Below are positions 16,763 to 23,443 of a DNA stretch of 41,861 nucleotides, piece after piece. Under the pieces are notes generated by a model. That model was not told where the DNA came from, did not search any database, and saw only the letters and a program-made list of their open reading frames with translations. Within the stretch, counting starts at the first letter, position 1. Each line of letters begins with the position of its first letter. Origin of the DNA: an uncultured bacterium (GTDB lineage Bacteria; Verrucomicrobiota; Lentisphaeria; Victivallales; UBA1829); assembly GCA_902762495.1 (NCBI GenBank), contig CACWOL010000023.1:1-41861 (forward strand). The letters are read 5' to 3'. The translations under genes were made by a program, and so were the position numbers.

Positions 16763-18237
16763 TTTTTTTTTTCCGTTTTCGGCGGGAGCTCCATCAGTGT
16801 GCTGGCGACTTTGCCCGCCGGCGCATCCGAACGAAGATCGCTCAAAACATCTTTTTCATTCAATGCCGCAACGTGTTCCTGGAAGACGGGAATCCGCATG
16901 ATGGTCTCCTGCACCATTTTCGGCGTGATGGTCCTGGTGCATTCGATCTCGCGCGGGGTGCCGACGTGGCGCGGACACCAGACAGGAGCCTTGGAGTCGA
17001 AGAAGAAGTTTGTGTCGTTCCAGCAGCCATGGCAGAAGAGGAAGTTCGTGACGCGGTAGGGCGTCGGGAACTCGCAGTTCGGCATGGTGAAGCCGGAGAT
17101 CATAACGACCGGCACGTTGCAGTTCCATGCAAGCCAGCTGAGGCCGCTGGGAAGTCCGACGAAGAAATCGGCGTGCTCCAGATAGTGGATGCGTTCGGCA
17201 ATCGGAATCCTGCCCGAAAGGTCTTCCGCCTCGGTCGGGATATGGTACACGTGGTTATCCTTGAAATAAAGCTCTTTGTCGCGGTCGAGCACGAAGACGC
17301 GGTAGCCGTAGGACTTGAGCCAGCGGATGAGGATATTCCATCCGTCCGGGTCCTTGAGAGAGGGATCGGAACGGTAATTCCAGTATTTCGTCGGATTCGT
17401 TGCCATCGTGGAAATGCACACATACGACTCTTTGACCGGACGCGGCGAGCCCAGCGGGAGGCGGCAATGGAGGTCTTCGAGCGGGAGTCCGAGGATCTTT
17501 GCCACGGTCTTCTGCATGCCAAGATGCTGGTGTTCGACCGGACGCCACGGTTTGCGGTCCGCTTCGAAGATCCCGCAGAAATAGATCGCGTACGCGGTCC
17601 GAAGGACGGGTTTCGTGGCGAGCGGAATGAACTTGAGTCCGGGGTAGAGCGGCTGAACGAGGCGCATCATCCATTCGCCGAGGACCGCCGAGACCTTTGC
17701 CTTGCGGAGCAGACGGAATTTCTCAAGATAAGGCAGCCAAGCGAGGTTGTCGCCGAGTCCGCCGTCCGGTATGATGATGCAGACTTCCTGCCCCTCGCAG
17801 TCGTAGTCATGCTCGAAAACAAGCTTGTCTTCCAGGTAGACTTCGAGGCGATAGCGTACATAATACTTGTTCGCGCCGACGAAAAACTCGCCGCTCTTGT
17901 GCGTGTGTTCCTCCAGCATCATACCGCTGTCCAGGTCGTACACGCGCAGTTTGTATTGCTTGTTTCCGGCGGGGAATTTGACACGGTATCCGTAGGCGAA
18001 GTCGAAGCGGATGCCGGTTTTTTCGTCCTTGATCAGGGGAATTTCGGCCATGGAGATGCGTGCTCCGATCGAACTGCGCGGATCGGGTCCGATTTCCGGT
18101 CCGATGGGAGGCGGAGCGGCGTTCTTTTTTCCCGCTGCATTGCTTGCCCGGACATTGCCCATTGGTATGATGGGGTTCTTGATGGTATAGGAAACACTCT
18201 TTCTCGTTGAAGAGGCCGAAGAATCTTTTTCGTTCAT
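16753..18237 (-). CDS. autotransporter O-heptosyltransferase (BAHT/TibC-AAH family)
   Basis: Cytoplasmic glycosyltransferase of the family that adds heptose to serines of autotransporter strand-loop-strand repeats (TibC and AAH in E. coli). After a disordered N-terminus of about 70 residues come the beta-barrel domain (FAYGYRVKFPAGNKQYKL, YYVRYRLEVY, LVFEHDYD) and the GT-B part: IIIPDGGLGDNLAWLPYLE, CISTMATNPTKYWNY and FVGLPSGLSWLAWN. The iron-finger is complete: CHGC (402, 405), PVWCPRH (421) and IECTRT (433). Numbering is from ATG 18237; TTG 18252 is an alternative start. The protein ends PPKTEKKKLR stop, with the lysines encoded by ten A, where a -1 shift would fuse it to GT2. No autotransporter substrate is seen in the window. 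Confidence 0.88.
   Translation of the reverse strand: MNEKDSSASSTRKSVSYTIKNPIIPMGNVRASNAAGKKNAAPPPIGPEIGPDPRSSIGARISMAEIPLIKDEKTGIRFDFAYGYRVKFPAGNKQYKLRVYDLDSGMMLEEHTHKSGEFFVGANKYYVRYRLEVYLEDKLVFEHDYDCEGQEVCIIIPDGGLGDNLAWLPYLEKFRLLRKAKVSAVLGEWMMRLVQPLYPGLKFIPLATKPVLRTAYAIYFCGIFEADRKPWRPVEHQHLGMQKTVAKILGLPLEDLHCRLPLGSPRPVKESYVCISTMATNPTKYWNYRSDPSLKDPDGWNILIRWLKSYGYRVFVLDRDKELYFKDNHVYHIPTEAEDLSGRIPIAERIHYLEHADFFVGLPSGLSWLAWNCNVPVVMISGFTMPNCEFPTPYRVTNFLFCHGCWNDTNFFFDSKAPVWCPRHVGTPREIECTRTITPKMVQETIMRIPVFQEHVAALNEKDVLSDLRSDAPAGKVASTLMELPPKTEKKKLR
16763..16772 (-). promoter_or_regulatory. A10 slippery run, candidate -1 frameshift / transcriptional slippage site
   Basis: The minus strand reads GAA AAA AAA AAG CTC CGC TGA. 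It contains the heptamer A AAA AAG, the slippery site used in E. coli dnaX, seven bases before the heptosyltransferase stop. A -1 shift continues GCT CCG CTG ATC into the GT2 frame without interruption. Ten consecutive A also favour RNA polymerase slippage. The predicted fusion from ATG 18237 is about 875 residues. Confidence 0.6.
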
Positions 18238-18334
18238 AGGATATCCAATCAAGGCGGAAACGGGAGTGCGGTCCGCCTCCTTCCGGCAGCTCGCGAACCC
18301 CGTTTTTCAGGTTGTTTTTGTTGATCTTTTCTCT

Positions 18335-18363
18335 ACTTTAGCATCATATCCGCTTTTTTTCAA
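18335..18363 (-). promoter_or_regulatory. promoter of the heptosyltransferase-GT2 unit
   Basis: On the minus strand TTGAAA (18363-18358), 17 bases, TAAAGT (18340-18335), leaving a leader of about 90 bases. Together with the opposite promoter at 18494-18521 this accounts for the gene-free stretch 18238-18577; nothing else is evident there. Confidence 0.6.
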
Positions 18364-18493
18364 CCCCGTGAAGCGAAAAAAAGGCAAAATAATCAGAAGG
18401 AAAGGATTCGTTCCTGACAACCGGGGGAGGCGGATTACGGTTTTTCTTCTTCCGTACATTCCGCCGTAAAACGAGGAAAAACACGCGGAAGGA

Positions 18494-18521
18494 TTGAATT
18501 TTGAACAAAAAATGCTACATT
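18494..18521 (+). promoter_or_regulatory. promoter of kamA
   Basis: TTGAAT (18494-18499), 16 bases, TACATT (18516-18521) preceded by TGC. It overlaps the upstream in-frame ATG at 18494, which therefore cannot be the translation start. Confidence 0.7.
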
Positions 18522-18577
18522 ATAAGGTCAAAAACAACGGAACACTTTACGAACAAACCGGGATTAGGATAAACCGA

Positions 18578-19624
18578 ATGGAACAATGGCAGAAAAGTCT
18601 GGAAAACGCTCTGACCGATGCGTCCGAACTGGCGAAACGGTTTGACCTCTCCGAGGAGACCGTCCGCCGCGTATCCGCCGTGTTTCCGTTCCGCATCACG
18701 CGTTACTATCTTTCGCTGATCCGTGCGAAGGGCGATCCGATCTACCGCCAGTGCGTGCCCGACGAGCTGGAGCTCCTGGAGAGCGGCGACCTGATGGACG
18801 ATCCGCTCGGCGAGGAAGGCCTGACCCCGGCTCCGTGCGTGGTGCACCGTTACCCGGACCACTGCCTGCTGCTGGTGTCGAACTGCTGCGCCTGTTACTG
18901 CCGGTTCTGCACGCGCAAACGCAAATTCCGCACGCCGATGTGCGTGGACGAGGCAAACGTGAGCCGCGGCATCGAATACATCGCCTCGAATCCGGCCATT
19001 CACGACGTGCTGGTGTCCGGGGGCGATCCCTTCCTGCTGGACACGGACCGGCTGGATTCCATCTTAAGCCGGCTCCGCGCAATCGAACACGTCGATTTCA
19101 TCCGCATCGGCACGCGCACGCCGTGCGTCCTGCCCGAACGCATCAACCGCCGTCTCGTTTCCATGCTCCGGCAGTACCATCCGCTGTACATCAACGTGCA
19201 TTTCAACCACCCCGACGAGATCACGCCACAGTCCGCGGCCGCGCTGATCAGGCTCGCCGACGCCGGGATCCCGCTCGGCAGCCAGACCGTTCTGCTCCGC
19301 GGAGTGAACGACGATCCCGAGGTGATCCGGCTCCTGATGCGGAAACTCCTCGTCGTGCGCGTGAAGCCGTACTATCTCTTCCAATCCGACCTGATCTACG
19401 GCACGGAGCATTTCCGCACGCCGCTGTCGACCGGGCTGGACATCATGAAGAAACTCCGCGGCTGGACTTCCGGCATGGCGGTGCCGCATTTCGCGATCGA
19501 TCTGCCGCGCGGCGGCGGGAAGGTCCCGCTGATCCCGGACTATCTGGAAAAGGTCGAGGGGCGCGCGTACACGTTCCGGAATTTCCGCGGCGTGCCGTAC
19601 TGCTACCCGGACATCGAGGACTGA
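18578..19624 (+). CDS. kamA: lysine 2,3-aminomutase family radical SAM enzyme
   Basis: Radical SAM/PLP enzyme converting L-lysine to L-beta-lysine. The FeS cluster motif is CACYCRFC (CxxxCxxC, about residue 103) followed by TRKRKF. SGGDPFLLD is conserved in the family. The PLP lysine is in DLPRGGGKVPL near the C-terminus. The two aspartates that bind the lysine side chain in the Clostridium enzyme appear as QSDL and AIDLP, pointing to lysine rather than glutamate. At 348 residues it is shorter than clostridial KamA (about 416) and near EpmB length, but it has the GGGK loop of KamA. Start ATG 18578 (MEQWQKSLENALTD) follows AGGATA and is downstream of the promoter. Beta-lysine could feed osmolyte synthesis or lysine degradation; no partner genes are adjacent. 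Confidence 0.9.
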   Translation: MEQWQKSLENALTDASELAKRFDLSEETVRRVSAVFPFRITRYYLSLIRAKGDPIYRQCVPDELELLESGDLMDDPLGEEGLTPAPCVVHRYPDHCLLLVSNCCACYCRFCTRKRKFRTPMCVDEANVSRGIEYIASNPAIHDVLVSGGDPFLLDTDRLDSILSRLRAIEHVDFIRIGTRTPCVLPERINRRLVSMLRQYHPLYINVHFNHPDEITPQSAAALIRLADAGIPLGSQTVLLRGVNDDPEVIRLLMRKLLVVRVKPYYLFQSDLIYGTEHFRTPLSTGLDIMKKLRGWTSGMAVPHFAIDLPRGGGKVPLIPDYLEKVEGRAYTFRNFRGVPYCYPDIED

Positions 19625-19722
19625 ACGATCCGGTCCTTTTCTCGTTTTTTTTGTGCGGACGATTGTTCCTGTGTTTGCGTCCAATCGGATTGTCTCCGCG
19701 TGAAAAAGCCCCGTTTCCGAGC

Positions 19723-19751
19723 TTGTTTTTTCTCCTGTGCCGTGCTACATT
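19723..19751 (+). promoter_or_regulatory. promoter of Cys-rich exported protein
   Basis: TTGTTT (19723-19728), 17 bases, TACATT (19746-19751) preceded by TGC. It lies about 70 bases before the ATG at 19823. Confidence 0.7.
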
Positions 19752-19822
19752 GTAAGCATCCGGCGACTGGCATTCCACGGGGGGAGGCGGTGCGCCGGAC
19801 CATTCCAACAAAGGGGGATCAT

Positions 19823-20281
19823 ATGAAACGAACTTTGATTGTCGCCGCAGCGGCGGTGGCGGCGGGGCTTGCCGCATCGTATCTGACCGGGGCCGACGGC
19901 ACAAACGCACCTCAGACTGGTACAACGGGGACGCCAAAGCCCATGACGGACGCCCAGCAAGTCATGCAGGCTCCGGCGCTTGAGACGGTGGAGTGCAGCG
20001 AAGGATACATCCTGCTGATGCCGTGCCCGGTGTGCCACACCTGTCCGGTCTGTCAGGCGAACTGCGGCACCGCGCACGCGCTGAAATGCTGCCTCGGAAA
20101 CAAAACGCCGACGTTCAACTCGGCGACGGGCACAACGTCCGGCGGGCAGACGTCCGGCACGCCGATAAAACAACACATCATGACCAACAAGGCCGAAGCC
20201 GTGAAGCATGCCGCGGGACATTCCGCCGCTCCGCAGACCGACACCGCCACAATGAGCGTGATCGAGATCGAATCCAACTGA
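19823..20281 (+). CDS. small exported cysteine-rich protein, unknown function
   Basis: A 152-residue protein not recognised as a known family. The N-terminus is a signal peptide or anchor (MKRTLIVAAAAVAAGLAAS). The mature part is Thr/Gly-rich, with a central cysteine cluster (LMPCPVCHTCPVCQANCG, then LKCCLG) containing seven Cys within about 28 residues. The CPVC..CPVC spacing suggests metal or cluster binding, or redox chemistry, outside the cytoplasm. The C-terminus is low complexity. AAGGGGG lies 6 bases before ATG 19823; the longer frame from 19700 is rejected because it overlaps the promoter. Monocistronic, ended by a strong terminator. Convergent with an exported thioredoxin-fold protein that could be a partner, but this is only proximity. 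Confidence 0.75.
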   Translation: MKRTLIVAAAAVAAGLAASYLTGADGTNAPQTGTTGTPKPMTDAQQVMQAPALETVECSEGYILLMPCPVCHTCPVCQANCGTAHALKCCLGNKTPTFNSATGTTSGGQTSGTPIKQHIMTNKAEAVKHAAGHSAAPQTDTATMSVIEIESN

Positions 20282-20297
20282 TTACTGAACACAAAAG

Positions 20298-20335
20298 AAG
20301 CCTCCGCCGCTGAATTTGCGCCGGAGGCTTTTTTT
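20298..20335. terminator. bidirectional rho-independent terminator
   Basis: AAGCCTCCG / CGGAGGCTT stem (20298-20306 with 20322-20330) followed by TTTTT; on the other strand CTTTTGTG follows. Serves the convergent Cys-rich and thioredoxin-fold genes. Confidence 0.85.
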
Positions 20336-20350
20336 GTTCGACAGGAAAGA

Positions 20351-21559
20351 TCAGTCGAGCTTCACGTGATTGCGGAGCGGGGCGGGACCACCGTTCGGGA
20401 GAACGTCCGGCCCCTGGATCGGGCCGTTCTTGTCGAGCTCGCGGAAGAGCGCCTCGCGTTCCTCATCGGAAAGGTTGTTGAGGGGATTGTCCCCGCGGCG
20501 GTTGATGCGTCCGGCTCCCCACGGATTCCGGTTTGCCGTGGCTGGATCGATGATGCCGGGGGAGGAATACTTCTCCCAGGATTCTTCGAGTTCCTTCTGC
20601 TGTTTTTCGAACTCTTCCTGTTCGGCCTTTTCTTTCGCGGCCTTTTCCTCGGCTTTCGCCTTGGCTTCGGCTTCCATTTCGTCCTTCACGGCCTTGGCGG
20701 TTTCGGGGAAATCCTTGTCGAGTCCCTTCACGGCATCCTGAATTTTTTCGAGGAAGAGGGCCGAATAGCCGACCGTTTTCCAGAGTTCCTTTTCGCCGTC
20801 GGCGGAGAGGACGAGGATGGTCGGGTATGCCTCGACGGAGAACTTCTTCGCGAGGTCGTTGTTCTGCTTCTTCACGCCGTCGTCAAGCTTGGCGTCACGC
20901 GGAAAATCGAGGAAGAGGGTTACGAGGTGCTTCTTCGCGAAGTTCTTGAACGAGGGCTGGAGCAGGATATTCTTTTCGAGCTGCTGGCACGGCGGGCACC
21001 AGTCGGAACCGGTGAAGAGCGCGAGGATCGGTTTCTTTTCGGCCTTGGCCTTGCCGACGGCGGCGGTGAAGTTGTCCGTCCAGCCTGCGGGCGTCTTGCC
21101 GGGCGTGAATTCCACATCGTGTTCCTTGAGATACTTCTCGGCCTCGGCTTCGACCTGGGCGGCGCGGATGCGTTCGCCCATTGCCTTGGCGCGGGCACGG
21201 TCACGTTCGAGGATCTGACGCAGCTGGTCGCCGGAGAGCGAATTGCCGGAATTTGTGAGGGGTACGGTGATCGCGGTGGTCTTCGTGTCGGCCTTCTTTT
21301 CGTCGGCCTTCTGGGTGTCGGCCTTTCCCTGCGCGGCCTTCATGCGTTCCTGGATCATTCTCACGCGTGCCTCGTCGCGTTCGAGGATCTGGCGCATCGT
21401 ATCGCCGTCCAGTTGGGATTCGGCGGGCGCGCCCGTTTGGGTCCAGTTCAGGTCGAGCGTAACGAAGCCGCTGCCCTGCTGGTTGGCCTGCGCGAAGGCG
21501 GGCATGGTGGTGAGAAGTGCGGCCGCGGAGGCCGCTGCGAGAATCGTGGCTTTATTCAT
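20351..21559 (-). CDS. secreted thioredoxin-fold protein with duplicated helical motif
   Basis: A 402-residue exported protein. Signal peptide MNKATILAAASAAALLTTMPAFA. Two similar helical segments precede the fold: GDTMRQILERDEARVRMIQER (about residue 52) and GDQLRQILERDRARAKAMGER (about 110), an internal duplication. The thioredoxin-like domain spans about residues 155-285 with active site SDWCPPCQQL; CPPC and the upstream WTDNFTAAVGKAKAEKKPILALF fit the DUF255/thioredoxin_7-like secreted group. The cis-Pro segment is VEAYPTILVL. A highly charged Lys/Glu coiled coil (about 290-335) and a Pro/Asn-rich tail follow. It probably acts in periplasmic disulfide or redox maintenance. GGAAGGA precedes the ATG. 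Confidence 0.85.
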   Translation of the reverse strand: MNKATILAAASAAALLTTMPAFAQANQQGSGFVTLDLNWTQTGAPAESQLDGDTMRQILERDEARVRMIQERMKAAQGKADTQKADEKKADTKTTAITVPLTNSGNSLSGDQLRQILERDRARAKAMGERIRAAQVEAEAEKYLKEHDVEFTPGKTPAGWTDNFTAAVGKAKAEKKPILALFTGSDWCPPCQQLEKNILLQPSFKNFAKKHLVTLFLDFPRDAKLDDGVKKQNNDLAKKFSVEAYPTILVLSADGEKELWKTVGYSALFLEKIQDAVKGLDKDFPETAKAVKDEMEAEAKAKAEEKAAKEKAEQEEFEKQQKELEESWEKYSSPGIIDPATANRNPWGAGRINRRGDNPLNNLSDEEREALFRELDKNGPIQGPDVLPNGGPAPLRNHVKLD

Positions 21560-21637
21560 TTCGGAGTCCTTCCAAAGAATGAAAATATGGTTGAAAACGG
21601 TTTTTGTTTTGCAGATTAGACGTCGGATGACAGTATT

Positions 21638-21665
21638 ATCTTAGCGCATTTTTGAAAAAAATCAA
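21638..21665 (-). promoter_or_regulatory. promoter of thioredoxin-fold gene
   Basis: On the minus strand TTGATT (21665-21660), 16 bases, TAAGAT (21643-21638), about 75 bases before the ATG at 21559. Confidence 0.6.
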
Positions 21666-21715
21666 AAAAAACATGGAAAAAAGTCGAAAAAGCGCGCGAA
21701 AAGGCTGTTATTGTC

Positions 21716-21841
21716 TTATAATGCGGACGGGAACGCCGCGGCGGCGGATTCGACGGCGGCGGACAGTTTCGCCAGCATGGAGAGGATGCTGCAGAGCATG
21801 GCAGCGGTGAAGAGAACGGTAAAAAGAGAAAGTTTGCTCAT
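21716..21841 (-). CDS. possible 41-aa hydrophobic small protein
   Basis: A short minus-strand frame from ATG 21841 reads MSKLSLFTVLFTAAMLCSIL and then an Ala/Ser-rich tail ending at TAA 21716-21718. It has one clear membrane helix or signal-like segment, and AAGGAAG lies about 9-10 bases before the ATG. No convincing promoter is seen upstream. The opposite-strand frame over the same bases (TTG start at 21711) looks less protein-like. The rest of the gene-poor stretch 21842-22068 holds only the promoter of the DUF3842 gene. Confidence 0.35.
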   Translation of the reverse strand: MSKLSLFTVLFTAAMLCSILSMLAKLSAAVESAAAAFPSAL

Positions 21842-21976
21842 GGTCGATGGCTTCCTTGTTGAAGAATTGATTGTTTCAAAAAGATGTTTTCAATAATTGG
21901 ATGCCTGAGGGTGCGTATTTCTTAGCGCAAAACGGAAAAAAGTCCGCAAAAAAGACTGCGGCACATGAATTCCAGC

Positions 21977-22005
21977 TTGAAAAAACCGAGGACTGCCGTT
22001 ATTGT
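21977..22005 (+). promoter_or_regulatory. promoter of DUF3842 gene
   Basis: TTGAAA (21977-21982), 17 bases, TATTGT (22000-22005), about 65 bases before ATG 22069. Confidence 0.6.
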
Positions 22006-22068
22006 ATTAGAAGCTTCGGAAAATGCGGGAATCCGCTGTTTTCAAGACAGGCAATATCAGGAGAAACT

Positions 22069-22476
22069 ATGAAGGTTCTTATCGTGGACGGGCAGGGCGG
22101 CGGTGTGGGGCGTCAGCTCGCGGCCCAGATCAAACAGGCGTTCCCCGACGTCGAACTCATGGCGGTCGGCACGAACACCATCGCCACGTCGGCGATGCTG
22201 AAGGGCGGCGCGGATACCGCGGCGACCGGAGAGAACGCCGTGCTCGTGGCTGCCCGGAAAGCCGATGTCATCGTCGGTCCGCTCGGGATCGTGGTGGCGG
22301 ATTCTCTGGGCGGGGAGATCTCGCCCGCGATGGCGAATGCCGTGGCGCAGTCGAACGCGAAACGGATCCTGATCCCGTTCAAGCAGTGCGACAACGTGAT
22401 CGTCGGCGTGTCCGATTACACGCTGGGACATTTGATTCAGCAGGCCGTCGACGAATTGCGGAAAATCCTCGCTTGA
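22069..22476 (+). CDS. DUF3842 family protein
   Basis: A 135-residue cytoplasmic protein of unknown function, recognised from the DUF3842 pattern. It has an N-terminal Rossmann-like loop MKVLIVDGQGGGVGRQLAAQIK, then VELMAVGTNTIATSAMLKGGAD, VIVGPLGIVVADSLGGEISPAMA, and a C-terminal LIPFKQCDNVIVGVSDYTLGHLI. The Gly-rich loop suggests nucleotide or phosphate binding. The ATG at 22069 has CAGGAGA at good distance. The in-frame extension to 21871 is rejected because the promoter lies inside it. It is independent of the membrane-protein pair that follows, which has its own promoter. Confidence 0.85.
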   Translation: MKVLIVDGQGGGVGRQLAAQIKQAFPDVELMAVGTNTIATSAMLKGGADTAATGENAVLVAARKADVIVGPLGIVVADSLGGEISPAMANAVAQSNAKRILIPFKQCDNVIVGVSDYTLGHLIQQAVDELRKILA

Positions 22477-22501
22477 TTTTTTTCGCGAATCATGATATAG
22501 T
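22473..22501 (+). promoter_or_regulatory. promoter of the structured leader and membrane-protein pair
   Basis: TTGATT (22473-22478), 17 bases, TATAGT (22496-22501). It overlaps the stop of the DUF3842 gene. Predicted transcription starts near 22508, only about eight bases before the RNA structure at 22516. Confidence 0.7.
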
Positions 22502-22515
22502 ATAGTCGTGTTTAT

Positions 22516-22638
22516 GAACCGGGGCGGCAGAAGCCGCTGTGAGGAATGCAGAAGCGTTCCGGTTCCGGATTCGCAAAATCTTTGATTCTCAACGCCTCAT
22601 GAAGAGGTGATCTGTTTCCGGAAAGCGGAAACGCTTCC
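22516..22638 (+). ncRNA. structured 5' leader RNA, candidate cis-regulatory element
   Basis: The leader folds into a compact three-way junction. Outer stem: GAACC (22516-22520) with GGTTC (22561-22565). Hairpin 1: GCGGC/GCCGC (22524-22528, 22533-22537). Hairpin 2: GGAATGC/GCGTTCC (22543-22549, 22554-22560). Both hairpins carry the same AGAA tetraloop, each seen as GCAGAAGC. Before the ribosome site (AGGAGGT at 22649-22655) two hairpins exclude each other: GTTTCCG/CGGAAAC (22614-22620, 22626-22632) and GGAAAGCG/CGCTTCC (22620-22627, 22632-22638, with one bulge), the latter followed by ATTTTATTT. Such alternatives are typical of riboswitch or attenuator platforms. I do not match it to a named class. 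Confidence 0.55.
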
Positions 22639-22659
22639 ATTTTATTTCAGGAGGTCAAA

Positions 22660-23022
22660 ATGGCTTGTTTCAGTGCTCCCCTCGCAGCCGCGATCGCAAC
22701 CGGCATCGTCCGCCGCGGCATGGCGGCAAAAAATGTCGAACAGCCCGGAACCATCAGCTGGGCCACGAAGCTCGGCTGGCTCGAAAAACTCTTCTTCGGC
22801 GGATGCGTCCTGCTGGCGTTCGAACATGTCTGGCACGGCGAAATCATCTTCCAGTTCCCGTTCCTGACCGGAGTCCGCGACGGCAACGGCGCCGAGGTTA
22901 TGCAGGAGATCATTACTGTCGGCGGCGCTATGACCGCCCTGATCGTCGCCGTTTGGATCGGCATGCTCATCGCCTCCTCGCTTATCGTGAAGCGCGGCAA
23001 AACCGCGGAAGCGGAGGTCTGA
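22660..23022 (+). CDS. small membrane protein, unknown (first of a pair)
   Basis: A 120-residue protein not recognised as a known family. It has an N-terminal Ala-rich stretch (MACFSAPLAAAIATGIVRR), a middle region with WLEKLFFGGCVLLAFEHVWHGEI, and a C-terminal helix (GAMTALIVAVWIGMLIASSLIV), so two to three membrane segments. His and Trp in HVWHGE lie next to a helix end. An excellent ribosome site (AGGAGGT) is 4 bases upstream. It follows a long structured leader and is followed two bases later by a second small membrane protein. Together they may form a two-component membrane complex; function unknown. Confidence 0.85.
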   Translation: MACFSAPLAAAIATGIVRRGMAAKNVEQPGTISWATKLGWLEKLFFGGCVLLAFEHVWHGEIIFQFPFLTGVRDGNGAEVMQEIITVGGAMTALIVAVWIGMLIASSLIVKRGKTAEAEV

Positions 23023-23024
23023 CC

Positions 23025-23342
23025 ATGTGTCTGATCCTGACTGCCATCGCGGCCGTGGTCAGCACCGCGGTCTGGTACGCCTCGAAGACGATGCGCGATA
23101 TGAAGATCAGCGTACTGTGCTGGCTCTTCTGGGGCGCGGCCATCATGTGGTTCGTCGACCTGGTGTTCGAGTACGCGGAAGAAGGCGCGAAAGTCTTCGA
23201 ACCCGCGTTCGCCGACGTGCTGAACGATTCCCTGCTCGGCTTGGCCGTGATCACGATCGCGCTCGTGATCTGGACCGCCGTGTTTCTCGTGTGCGATCCG
23301 AACGGCGTGGTGCGTTCGGCCCTGCTGAAGAAGAAATCCTGA
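23025..23342 (+). CDS. small membrane protein, unknown (second of a pair)
   Basis: A 105-residue protein, not recognised. Three hydrophobic segments: MCLILTAIAAVVSTAVWYAS (about 1-20), LCWLFWGAAIMWFVDLVFEY (about 32-51) and LGLAVITIALVIWTAVFLVC (about 72-91), with a short basic tail LLKKKS. The acidic stretch EYAEEGAKVFEPAFADVL lies between helices 2 and 3. The start ATG 23025 follows the preceding stop by two bases and GCGGAGGT lies just before it, so the pair is translationally coupled. Confidence 0.85.
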   Translation: MCLILTAIAAVVSTAVWYASKTMRDMKISVLCWLFWGAAIMWFVDLVFEYAEEGAKVFEPAFADVLNDSLLGLAVITIALVIWTAVFLVCDPNGVVRSALLKKKS

Positions 23343-23370
23343 GCGGAATAATCCGCTTCAAAAAAAGCAT

Positions 23371-23403
23371 TCGACCTCATCGGAAGCGTTCCGGTGAGGT
23401 CGA
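23371..23403 (-). terminator. terminator of the NSS transporter operon
   Basis: A 15-bp stem with one wobble (23371-23385 with 23389-23403, loop GCG). On the minus strand it is followed by ATGC and seven T. On the plus strand no T-run follows, though it may still stop the membrane-pair transcript; a smaller GCGGA/TCCGC hairpin lies at 23343-23356. Confidence 0.8.
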
Positions 23404-23443
23404 TTCGTGTCGGAAGGTGAGGGGGACAAAACGGAAGCGCGGC

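Noticed and set aside
21711..21896. Plus-strand 61-codon frame from a TTG
   Set aside because: No ribosome site, low-complexity Ala/Ser/Asp reading, and the minus-strand alternative is more protein-like.
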